Shown: piece after piece, positions 16,742-23,824 of the stretch
Numbering within the stretch: the first letter of the stretch is position 1
Layout of the letters: each line of letters opens with the position of its first letter
From: Thermoleophilia bacterium
GTDB taxonomy: Bacteria; Actinomycetota; Thermoleophilia; Solirubrobacterales; 70-9
Assembly (NCBI GenBank): GCA_016649905.1
Contig: JAENWU010000013.1
Location: 1-36,812 of the forward strand
DNA: 36,812 nucleotides
Reading direction: 5' to 3'
Position numbers and translations under genes: made by a program
Notes under the pieces: model-generated
What the model saw: only the letters and a program-made list of their open reading frames with translations
The model's database searches: none
Told to the model about the DNA's origin: nothing

Positions 16742-17208
16742 CCTCGGCCTGGGAGCAACTCCTCGCGCACCGCCGCGATCAGCCCAGAATCATCCGCCGG
16801 GAGCCGGGAGCCTCTGGCGGGGGCCGCGTCGAGGTTCGCGGGCAGCGCCGACCCCTCCTCGACTAGGATCACCCGTCCCGACTCGGCCAGCGCCAGCCCC
16901 AGATCCAGCTGATGGTCATCGACGGTCTCGCCAAACTGTCGCAGCCTCGGGAAGACGACCGGCACGTGCCCCGCCCGGACGGCGCAGAGGATCGTCCCGA
17001 CTCCGGCGTGGCTGACGACGTGTGAGGCCCGCTCCATCGCTTCGATGATCTCCGCGAAGGTCATCCAGGGCACCGAACGGGTGGCATTCGCGGGCGGGGT
17101 CCCGGGACCGTGCTGGACGACCAGCTCCTGACCCGGCAGCAGTTCCAGGGCGCGCAGGAAGCGGTCGAACTGGAAGCTGGGATGGCTTCCCACCGTCGCG
17201 AAGATCAC
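16738..17208 (-). CDS. pssE: PssE/EpsF-like glycosyltransferase catalytic subunit (Alg13-like)
   Basis: GT28 C-terminal-type protein of 156 residues, the catalytic half of a two-part transferase. It starts VIFATVGSHPSFQFDRFL, the usual PssE/Alg13 opening, and holds MERASHVVSHAGVGTILCAVRAGHVPVVFPR, the UDP-sugar site, followed by DDHQLDLGLAL. GTG 17208 overlaps the stop of the upstream partner as GTGA; a longer reading to 17262 is an extension into the partner gene. In rhizobial and streptococcal systems the pair adds glucuronate or another sugar to the lipid-linked acceptor. The C-terminal 25 residues are Ala/Pro rich. Confidence 0.88.
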   Translation of the reverse strand: MIFATVGSHPSFQFDRFLRALELLPGQELVVQHGPGTPPANATRSVPWMTFAEIIEAMERASHVVSHAGVGTILCAVRAGHVPVVFPRLRQFGETVDDHQLDLGLALAESGRVILVEEGSALPANLDAAPARGSRLPADDSGLIAAVREELLPGRG

Positions 17209-17678
17209 AGCAACCCCCCGACGAAGCGGGCGCGCTTGCGCCGCGTCGCCGCTGCCGGCCACTGAACGAAGAACGCGTCGGACAGCGGGTAGACGAGCCC
17301 TCCCGTCAGCGAGAGGGCGTCGGTCCGGGTCATGCTCTCGACATAGACGAGCCGAGCGCCGAAGAGCTTGCCGACCAGGAAGAAGGGGAAGGCGAGAGCG
17401 GCTCCGGTCGAGAGGATTACGTCGGGCCGCTCCCGTCGCAGCACCTGCCAGGCGAGCCGCAGGTTCGCGAGGAGTGCACGGATGCTGCGGTTGGTGGGGC
17501 CACGAGCAAGCACCTTGCGCTCGTCGCGCAGGAGGTAATCGGAGTCCGGCGCCGCGAGGGTGACCCAGGTTCGATCGAGTTCCTCCCAGGCCGGCTTCAG
17601 GGTCAACATCTGAAGCAGGTGCCCGCCCGGGGAGCAGACCAGTAGCGCCCGCCGCCGGCGCTCAGGCAGCGTGATCAC
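17205..17678 (-). CDS. pssD: PssD/EpsE-like membrane partner of a two-subunit glycosyltransferase (Alg14-like)
   Basis: Alg14-family protein of 157 residues that anchors the PssE-type subunit to the membrane and supplies the acceptor half. The nucleotide-fold opening LLVCSPGGHLLQMLTL, the VILSTGAALAFPFFLVGKLFGARLVYVESMTR block and the C-terminal FVQWP are characteristic. GTG 17678 is the start; it overlaps the end of the upstream deacetylase gene by 17 bp. Coupling of the three minus-strand genes (deacetylase, PssD, PssE) suggests one operon. Confidence 0.88.
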   Translation of the reverse strand: MITLPERRRRALLVCSPGGHLLQMLTLKPAWEELDRTWVTLAAPDSDYLLRDERKVLARGPTNRSIRALLANLRLAWQVLRRERPDVILSTGAALAFPFFLVGKLFGARLVYVESMTRTDALSLTGGLVYPLSDAFFVQWPAAATRRKRARFVGGLL

Positions 17679-18381
17679 TCACTGCCGTGCTGAGGGAGAC
17701 GAGCTCGAGTCCCTCTTTGCGGGCCGCCGCGGCAATGAGGGGAATCGAGCCGACCGTGGCCTCGGCGTCGTCGCGCTGCCCGTACCGAGCCGAATCATGC
17801 AGCAGCACAATGGTCCCGGGGGAGAGGTCGCGCCGGACCAGGCCGGCTATCCGGGCAGCCGAGCTGTCCTCCCAGTCCTGCCCCCAGGCACTCCAGTAGG
17901 CGAGCCCGAGGCCGTGCTTCACGCAGAGATCGGCCAGCTCCGGCGAGGCGCTGCCGAAGGGCGGCCGATACCACGTGGGGCGCTGCCCGATGGCGCTCTC
18001 GATCGCCTCGCTGCCATCCCTGAGCTCGGCCTCGGCCTCCTCCAGAGAGAGCTGATCGTGATGCCGATGGGTCATTCCGTGGAGGGCGAGCTCGTGGCCC
18101 TCGGCGAGCATCTCCCGAGCCAGACCGGGATCCTCCGCCACGTGTCTTCCCAGCACGAAGAACGTCGCCTTTGCCCCGGCCTGGTTCAGAGCCTCCAGGA
18201 CCTGTGGGGTGCAGCTCGGATCCGGACCGTCGTCGAAGGTGAGCACCACGCTGGCGGCGGCGGGTGCGTTCTCCAGGCCCGGAACCTCCCGCCATCTCCG
18301 CTTGCGCGATGGGCTCCAGTCATAGAGCCGCTGGCGAACTGGCTGGGGGATCGCGCGGCGCAGTTGACGGCGGGCTGACAT
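17662..18381 (-). CDS. CE4 polysaccharide deacetylase, PdaA-like
   Basis: NodB-domain deacetylase of 239 residues with all the classic motifs: LTFDDGPDP (D50, D51), HGMTH (H101, H105), RPPFGSASP, and the C-terminal IVLLHDSARYGQRDD. It would deacetylate an amino sugar in the exopolysaccharide or in peptidoglycan. I start at ATG 18381 because a TANNNT -10 box lies 8 nt upstream, giving a leaderless transcript; ATG 18402 would overlap the divergent promoter. The basic N-terminus (RRQLRRAIPQPVRQRL) has no obvious signal peptide. It is head of the minus-strand pssD-pssE block. Confidence 0.9.
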   Translation of the reverse strand: MSARRQLRRAIPQPVRQRLYDWSPSRKRRWREVPGLENAPAAASVVLTFDDGPDPSCTPQVLEALNQAGAKATFFVLGRHVAEDPGLAREMLAEGHELALHGMTHRHHDQLSLEEAEAELRDGSEAIESAIGQRPTWYRPPFGSASPELADLCVKHGLGLAYWSAWGQDWEDSSAARIAGLVRRDLSPGTIVLLHDSARYGQRDDAEATVGSIPLIAAAARKEGLELVSLSTAVSDHAA

Positions 18382-18422
18382 GCGCGGATAGGTTAGCCGC
18401 ATCTCCGCTTAGACTTGCCGCC
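18382..18422. promoter_or_regulatory. divergent leaderless promoters between two deacetylase genes
   Basis: The plus strand has TAGACT (18410-18415) followed by 7 nt and then GTG 18423. The minus strand has TAACCT (18395 down to 18390) followed by 8 nt and then ATG 18381. Both fit the TANNNT -10 element of actinobacteria placed so that transcription starts at the start codon. The two deacetylases would thus be driven from one 41-bp gap. No clear -35 element is seen on either strand. Confidence 0.55.
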
Positions 18423-19205
18423 GTGGCTGGCCGGAAACTTCGGAACCGTTCGAGTGCCGCCGCATTCCTCAGCTACCACTCGATCGCTCCCGAAGGGCCG
18501 ACCTACCTGACCATCTCGGCCGATCTGTTCGAGCGGCAGCTGGCGTTGCTGCGCCGTCGCCAGGTGCAGTCCGGCGATCTCGGCGACCTCACCGCGGTGG
18601 CCGCGGGTCGCCCGATCGGCCGCACCGCCTTCCTCACCTTCGACGACGGGTTCCTGGACAACTTCGAGACCGCGCTGCCGATCCTCCGCCAGTACGAGTC
18701 CAGCGCCTTCGTCTTCGTCCTCCCACCGCTGGTGGACGACGGGGCGGCGTTCGAATGGGCCGAGGTGGAGAGCGATCGCCGCCGCTACCCGGCGATGATG
18801 CGCTCGGTCACCTGGCCGATGCTCGAGCAGATGAAGGAGGGAGGCTTCGAGGTGGGAAGTCACACCCTCAGCCATCCGCACCTGGCCCGTCTCGGCGGCG
18901 AGTCCCTACGGGAAGAGCTGTGGGAGTCCCGAGCGGCGATCAAGGCGCATCTGGGGAGCTGCGACACGCTTGCCTATCCCTTCGGGGAGTGGAGCGCCGA
19001 GGTCGCCGCCGCGGCAGCGGACTGCGGATACCGCTTTGCTTTCACGCTGCCGACCGTGAGCGGCCAGCGGCGGGCGACGCCGCTTTCGATCCCGCGCGTC
19101 AACATCGACTATCGCGACGATGAGCGGCGCTTCGCGGCCAAGCTCTCGCCCCTCGGCAGGCGCTTGCTGCTGTCGGCTGCCGCTGGAGCGTGGCGGCGGC
19201 GGTGA
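18423..19205 (+). CDS. CE4 polysaccharide deacetylase
   Basis: Third deacetylase of the locus, 260 residues. Motifs: AFLSYHSIAPEGPTYL near the N-terminus, FLTFDDGFLDNF (D74, D75), GSHTLSHPHLARL (H147, H151) and LAYPFGEWS. This is the short-type layout found with the first deacetylase, and the C-terminal SIPRVNID is usual for that group. The GTG start at 18423 follows a -10 box by 7 nt; the frame runs open upstream but that part is a shadow of the divergent gene. It is a lone plus-strand gene between two minus-strand blocks. No signal peptide is evident. Confidence 0.9.
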   Translation: MAGRKLRNRSSAAAFLSYHSIAPEGPTYLTISADLFERQLALLRRRQVQSGDLGDLTAVAAGRPIGRTAFLTFDDGFLDNFETALPILRQYESSAFVFVLPPLVDDGAAFEWAEVESDRRRYPAMMRSVTWPMLEQMKEGGFEVGSHTLSHPHLARLGGESLREELWESRAAIKAHLGSCDTLAYPFGEWSAEVAAAAADCGYRFAFTLPTVSGQRRATPLSIPRVNIDYRDDERRFAAKLSPLGRRLLLSAAAGAWRRR

Positions 19206-19215
19206 ACCGCCAGGG

Positions 19216-20289
19216 TCATTGACCGGCATCGCCCGCGTCGGCGATGCGCACCGACTCGACCGCGTCGGTGGCGTTGAAATAGGCGCAGTCGGACCCGCCG
19301 AAGACCCAGAACTTCTCCCCTGCGGCGGCCACTCCATGTCCGTGCCGTGCAGTCCGGAGATCGGGCAGCAGAGTCCATTCGCCGCTGGCTGGATCGAACT
19401 CCTGAACCGCGCCGCTGACCGTTTCCGCCCCGTCGTTGCCGCCGCCGATCACGAACGCCTTGCCGTCGGCGACAACCGCTGCCAGGCCGCCACTCGGAAC
19501 CGGCATCGGCGGCAGGTCTTCCCATTTCCCGGTCGCCGGATCGAACCGTTCGACGGTATCGAGCGCGAGCGTCTCGGTGCCGCGTCCGCCGAAGACGTAG
19601 AGCTTGTCGTCAAGGACCGCCTCGCCGACGTGCTCGCGGCGGCTGTGCATCGAGGGAAGTCGCGACCAGCGGCGCGAGTCGAAGTCGAATGCGAACACAT
19701 CCGAATGGGCGACGCTGTTACGCGCCCCGCCCGCCCAGATGAGACGGTCGCCGAGGATGCCGACCGCACCCGCAGCGCGCGGTACTGGGAGGTCAGGGAG
19801 TCGGGACCAACGATTCGTTCGCGGGTCATAGCGGTAGAACGTCTGGCGCGTCTTCGCGTCGATCAACCGCCCGTAGCCGCCGAGGACATAAATGTCGCCT
19901 CGGTACCTGGTCGCCCCGATGTGGTTGAGTGGCTGGGGCAGCGGCGCCAGTTCCTGGTAGCGGCCGGTGCGCGGGTCGAAGCGGGTCAGCTGGTCGGTTG
20001 CGTCGAGGAGGTTGCGCCCGTCGCCGAACATCTCGAGGCCGATGGTGCCGCCGATCAGGTAGATCTTGCCGCCGAGCGCGATCACTCGCGGCTCGTCGCG
20101 GGGCTCTCCGAGGCTCGGCCCCTGCACCCAGGGCGAGGTGAGATTGGTCGTCGACTCGCATGCGTCGACGTCGATCCCGACGGCCCCCTTGAGGTCCTGC
20201 TCAGCCCCGGTCTCGGTCAGGCCGATCACCGGTAGTCCGATCAGAACCACCGCGATCAGTCCAATCGGGATCGGCTTCCATCCGCGCAT
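19216..20289 (-). CDS. Kelch-repeat protein with N-terminal signal/anchor
   Basis: A 357-residue protein made of about six Kelch repeats after an N-terminal hydrophobic segment (IPIGLIAVVLIGLPVIGL). Repeats are marked by the double-glycine strands YLIGGTIG, YVLGGYG, IWAGGARN, YVFGGRG, FVIGGGN and WVFGGSD, each with a later W-x-x-L-P motif. The expected fold is a six-bladed beta-propeller exposed outside the membrane. Such propellers bind carbohydrate or protein; no catalytic residues can be named. The ATG shares one base with the stop of the upstream glycosyltransferase, so both are likely in one operon ending here. Confidence 0.9.
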   Translation of the reverse strand: MRGWKPIPIGLIAVVLIGLPVIGLTETGAEQDLKGAVGIDVDACESTTNLTSPWVQGPSLGEPRDEPRVIALGGKIYLIGGTIGLEMFGDGRNLLDATDQLTRFDPRTGRYQELAPLPQPLNHIGATRYRGDIYVLGGYGRLIDAKTRQTFYRYDPRTNRWSRLPDLPVPRAAGAVGILGDRLIWAGGARNSVAHSDVFAFDFDSRRWSRLPSMHSRREHVGEAVLDDKLYVFGGRGTETLALDTVERFDPATGKWEDLPPMPVPSGGLAAVVADGKAFVIGGGNDGAETVSGAVQEFDPASGEWTLLPDLRTARHGHGVAAAGEKFWVFGGSDCAYFNATDAVESVRIADAGDAGQ

Positions 20290-21416
20290 CAGACTGCCCC
20301 CCCGTGCACTGGCTGCAGGAAGTCGGCAAGGGGTTCGACGTCTACGCCCTGCGGGCGCATGGCCCGTAGCAGCCTTTCGCCGACCGCCTGCCAGGTGAGC
20401 GGAGCCGTGTGCTCGAACGCGAGTTGCCCGAGACGGCGGGCCGTCTCGGGCACCGCCAGTTCGAGCATCGCGTCGACCAGAGCGCCCTCGTCGGCGGGAT
20501 CGACGGCGCGACCACCGTCGCCGATTGCGTCGGGAGCACCTCCCACCGTGGTGCCGATGCTGGCGAGCCCGGTCGCACCGGCGTCCACGTAGGCGATTCC
20601 GAAGGGCTCATGGGAGGAGGGCATCAGAAAGCAGGTTGCCTGGCGCAGCAGGTCACGATACCGGCGCTGACCCTCTGGCGAACCGAGCGGCAGCACCCCG
20701 TATCCGGTGACCCCGGCCGCCTCGATGGGCGGGTGTTGGCCGACCAGGTCCAGCGTCGCCTCCGGGTGGCGCTGCCGGACGATTTCGAAGGCCTTGACCA
20801 CCGCGGCGCCGCGCTTGCGCCGCCAGTCGGCGCCGACGAAGAGAAATCGCGGGACCGACCAGTCGCGCTCGGCCCGGCCTGCCTCGATGTTGCGGCCGAC
20901 CCCGACCGCGTGGACCTTGTCCGCGGCGATTCCGTAGTCGCTGCGGATCGACTCAGCCGCCCAGTCGCTGGCCGCGCAGCAGCCGCGGCTTCCTTCGTAG
21001 ATGCCCTTTTGGCGGGCGAGCCAGCGGCTTGCATCGGCCTGGCTCAGCGAGTCGTAGGGCGGTTCTCCCTGTCGTAGCGCGAGAGCGAGCGTCATGTCCT
21101 CGAAGGTGACGATCGGGAGCGAGGTCGAGAGCGCGTAGCCGCTGCCAATCATCACCACGCCCTGCAGATCCCCCGCCCGGCGCAGGGCCCGGTTGGCGGC
21201 TGCGCCGCAGGCCGCGGCGTAGAGCGCGCTGGCCGATTGGTCGGCCCAAGACATCCGCAGCACCGCTGCGATCCGGCCCGCCGCTGGAAACGTCGCGCGA
21301 ACTGGCACCACCTCACATCCGCTGGCTTCGAGGCCCACCAGCAATCGCGCCGGGACACCCGACCACGAAGCGGGGTCGGTGGGGTCCCCCTGCTGTACCA
21401 GCGCTATGCGGGCCAG
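20289..21416 (-). CDS. GT4 family glycosyltransferase with a non-standard start codon
   Basis: GT-B glycosyltransferase; PRFLFVGADWRRKRGAAVVKAF opens the donor domain and SSHEPFGIAYVDAGATGLASIGT holds its E-containing donor loop. The first standard start (TTG 21344, 351 residues) would remove the first beta strand. The same frame continues upstream through LARIALVQQGDPTDPASW, a typical glycosyltransferase N-terminus, with no ATG, GTG or TTG before the lyase stop at 21489. I therefore take CTG 21416 as the tentative start (375 residues); CTG 21461 is another candidate. The lyase gene upstream is in the same frame, separated by its TGA. Confidence 0.85.
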   Translation of the reverse strand: MARIALVQQGDPTDPASWSGVPARLLVGLEASGCEVVPVRATFPAAGRIAAVLRMSWADQSASALYAAACGAAANRALRRAGDLQGVVMIGSGYALSTSLPIVTFEDMTLALALRQGEPPYDSLSQADASRWLARQKGIYEGSRGCCAASDWAAESIRSDYGIAADKVHAVGVGRNIEAGRAERDWSVPRFLFVGADWRRKRGAAVVKAFEIVRQRHPEATLDLVGQHPPIEAAGVTGYGVLPLGSPEGQRRYRDLLRQATCFLMPSSHEPFGIAYVDAGATGLASIGTTVGGAPDAIGDGGRAVDPADEGALVDAMLELAVPETARRLGQLAFEHTAPLTWQAVGERLLRAMRPQGVDVEPLADFLQPVHGGAV

Positions 21417-21488
21417 GGGCGAGGGCTTCTTGGAGTCAGTTGCGGGGCCGATGGACGCCAGCCTATGGGCTCGGCCGCTCCAGGTGAA

Positions 21489-22499
21489 TCACTGCGGCTG
21501 GACGGAGGCCCAGGTGGGGCCGAGCTTGGCGGCGTCGAGGCGAATCGCCGAAGTGCCGGGGATGTCGCCGCCGTTGCGGTAAAGACCGTCCTTGATGTAC
21601 GCGTAGCTGGCGCCGGGGGCGATCATGCTGACATTGCTGCGGGCGTCGATCGCCTGACCGTCGAGATAGACCTCGTAGAAGCCGGCGTCGACGGCGGATG
21701 CCTTGAAGTGGATGACGACGTCGTGCCAGGTCTGCTCGGCCGCAGGGGCGAGGAAGCGGTCGCCGCCCATCGAGGGCCCGTGGCTCCAGAGGCCTTTCGG
21801 GTTGTCCGCGTATTCGCCGTCGTCGCCCTCGTAGTCCCAGAGTTGCAGGCCGAAGTTCGGGCTACCCGAATCGTCACCCTTGAACTGCATGATCAGGTTG
21901 TGGGCGCCGGGCTCGCCGTACACCATCGACTCGATGTAAAACGAGAACCCGTAGTAGTACTCATCGCCCTCGTCGAATTCGATCATTCCTTTGGTGCTGG
22001 CGCCACCGGTGCCACCGAGGATCAACTCGGAGCGATCCTCGGATCCGCTCAGGGCGACCCTGCAGGACCAGCCGCCGCTGCGGACGGTGTCGTTGACAAC
22101 GCTCGGGATCGCTTCGCCGACCCCGGCGGTGTTCCAATTCAGGAGCCCACCCTCACAGCCCGCGTCGAGGACACCGTCGTTGCTGGGGTTCACTGGAACA
22201 GGCCGGGCGCGAGAGACGGCGTTGTTACCGGAGACGCCCACCCGTCGGGCCCGAGCTCGCGCCTGACGGGCGCGGCGGCGGCGCTCGGCCCTGTTCCCCG
22301 CCTTGGCGCGCCGGCCCTTGCCGGCGCTCTTGGTGGCGGTCGCGCCGTTCTGCGATGCATGGGCCGTACCAGGCTCGGTGCTTGCCGCCGCGGCTGGTGC
22401 ATCGAGGGAGAGGAGTGCCAGTGCGAGGGCTGCGACCGCGGCGGCGACGCCCACCGTGAGCCGGGCGGAACGGCGGCCTCTGAAAGTGTTGTTTGCCAT
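21489..22499 (-). CDS. secreted polysaccharide-lyase-like protein (copy 2)
   Basis: A 336-residue exported protein. Residues 1-40 form a signal peptide (basic n-region, VGVAAAVAALALALL, then an Ala-rich cleavage region). A strongly basic linker follows (RAERRRRARQARARARR, about residues 70-87). The C-terminal domain of about 230 residues resembles the heparin-lyase-I-like jelly-roll family: SEDRSELILGG, DEYYYGFSFYIESM, HNLIMQFKG, WHDVVIHFK and GFYEVYLDG. It would cleave or bind a uronate-containing polymer outside the cell. It is a close paralogue of the neighbouring gene. Catalytic residues were not assigned, so binding without cleavage is possible. Confidence 0.85.
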   Translation of the reverse strand: MANNTFRGRRSARLTVGVAAAVAALALALLSLDAPAAAASTEPGTAHASQNGATATKSAGKGRRAKAGNRAERRRRARQARARARRVGVSGNNAVSRARPVPVNPSNDGVLDAGCEGGLLNWNTAGVGEAIPSVVNDTVRSGGWSCRVALSGSEDRSELILGGTGGASTKGMIEFDEGDEYYYGFSFYIESMVYGEPGAHNLIMQFKGDDSGSPNFGLQLWDYEGDDGEYADNPKGLWSHGPSMGGDRFLAPAAEQTWHDVVIHFKASAVDAGFYEVYLDGQAIDARSNVSMIAPGASYAYIKDGLYRNGGDIPGTSAIRLDAAKLGPTWASVQPQ

Positions 22500-22536
22500 A
22501 CCACGGTGCTCGACCCGATCTCGTCCCAGCGCCAGT

Positions 22537-22542
22537 TGTCAA
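22537..22542 (-). promoter_or_regulatory. candidate -35 box upstream of lyase copy 2
   Basis: A perfect TTGACA lies 37 nt upstream of the ATG at 22499. The matching -10 position (TCGGGT, 18-bp spacer) is poor, so the promoter is tentative. If real, the second lyase, the glycosyltransferase and the Kelch gene could be transcribed separately from the first lyase. Confidence 0.3.
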
Positions 22543-22615
22543 GGTCAGACTGGACGAATGTCCGGTACGGAGCCGACCGCCTGAAATGCAGGTACGGTCG
22601 CCGCTCTGAGCTGCT

Positions 22616-23728
22616 TCAGCTCGCTGCGACCGAACTGAAGCTGGTGCCGAGACGAGCGGCGTCGAGGCGGATTTCCGAGGTGCCCGGGATCTTTCCGCCG
22701 TTGCGGTACAGGCCATCCTTGATGTACCCATAGGTCGCGCCGGAGACGAGCATGCTGGTTTGGCTCCGCGCATCGATCAAGGCACCGTCGAGATAGAGCT
22801 CGTAGGAGCCGGCGCCAACCCTCGAGACCTCGAAGTGGATCACCACGTCGTGCCACTCGTGCTCGGCGATCGGCGCCAGGAAGCGGTCTCCACCCATCCC
22901 CTGACCATGACTCCAGAGCCCACGGTGCCCCTGGTAGTCCCAGAGCATGAGGCCGAAGCCGGGGCTGCCGCTGTCGTTTCCCTTGAACTGCATGATCAGG
23001 TTGTGGGCGCCGGGCTTGCCGTAGACCATCGAATCGATGTAGAAGGAGAACCCGTAGTAATACTCGTCGCCCTCTGCGAATTTCACCGTCCCAGAGGTGC
23101 TGCCGCCTCCGTTGCCGCCAAAGATCAACTCGGAACGGTTTTGCGAGCCGGTTAGCACCACCTTGCATGAGCTTGATCCACTGCGGACGATGTCAGCAAC
23201 GACGCTGGGGGCGACATCCCCGACGCCGGCGAGATTCCAGTTGAAGAAGCTTTTCTCGAAGCCGGCATCGAGGAGCGGCGCCGCGGTTTCGGGAGCGGGG
23301 GTTTCGGGAGTCGGGTTGGAGGGCGGATCTGCAGGAACCGGCGCTGGAGGCGCTGGAGGCAAGGGCTGGACTGGTTGCGTGGCCGGAGGGAGAATCTGGG
23401 GGGGCTCCGGCGTCGGCGTCAGTACCGGCTCTGCGGCAGGAGGGAGAGTGGGGGTAGGTGCTGAGGCCGGCGCCGGATTGTGCCGCTGGCGATGCTGCCG
23501 GCGGGTCGCGGTGCGTCTCGCCACACGAGCCTTCGCCGTGGGGTTGCTCCTCGGGCTCCCCTTCCGGTCGGCGGCGAGGATCGAATCCGGTCCCCCGCGC
23601 TGGACCCCCCGTTGGGCCTTGGCGTCCGCGCTAACAGTGGGAAGCAGCGCGAAGACGAGCGTGAGGGGAGCGAGGGCGAAGGCCGTGCGCCGGATCTGGG
23701 TGAGGAGACTGCTCGAATGGTCCCGCAT
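22616..23728 (-). CDS. secreted polysaccharide-lyase-like protein (copy 1) with proline-rich linker
   Basis: A 370-residue exported protein with the same C-terminal jelly-roll domain as its neighbour: SQNRSELIFGG, DEYYYGFSFYIDSM, HNLIMQFKGNDSGSPGF, WHDVVIHFE and GSYELYLDG. The N-terminus has a signal segment (FALAPLTLVFALLPTVSA), a basic patch (ARRTATRRQHRQRH) and then about 75 residues rich in Pro, Thr and Glu, a spacer likely to extend through the wall. Copy 2 lacks the Pro-rich spacer. Gene order (priming transferase, lyase, lyase) suggests the lyases edit or release the polymer made here. Confidence 0.86.
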   Translation of the reverse strand: MRDHSSSLLTQIRRTAFALAPLTLVFALLPTVSADAKAQRGVQRGGPDSILAADRKGSPRSNPTAKARVARRTATRRQHRQRHNPAPASAPTPTLPPAAEPVLTPTPEPPQILPPATQPVQPLPPAPPAPVPADPPSNPTPETPAPETAAPLLDAGFEKSFFNWNLAGVGDVAPSVVADIVRSGSSSCKVVLTGSQNRSELIFGGNGGGSTSGTVKFAEGDEYYYGFSFYIDSMVYGKPGAHNLIMQFKGNDSGSPGFGLMLWDYQGHRGLWSHGQGMGGDRFLAPIAEHEWHDVVIHFEVSRVGAGSYELYLDGALIDARSQTSMLVSGATYGYIKDGLYRNGGKIPGTSEIRLDAARLGTSFSSVAAS

Positions 23729-23824
23729 TGAGACCTTGTCGAGTGCTCACCTCAGATCTCGACTTACCGCCGCGAACACGGACATATGTCCCAGGCCGAA
23801 TCGTGGGAGCGCGGCGTGTGTCGG

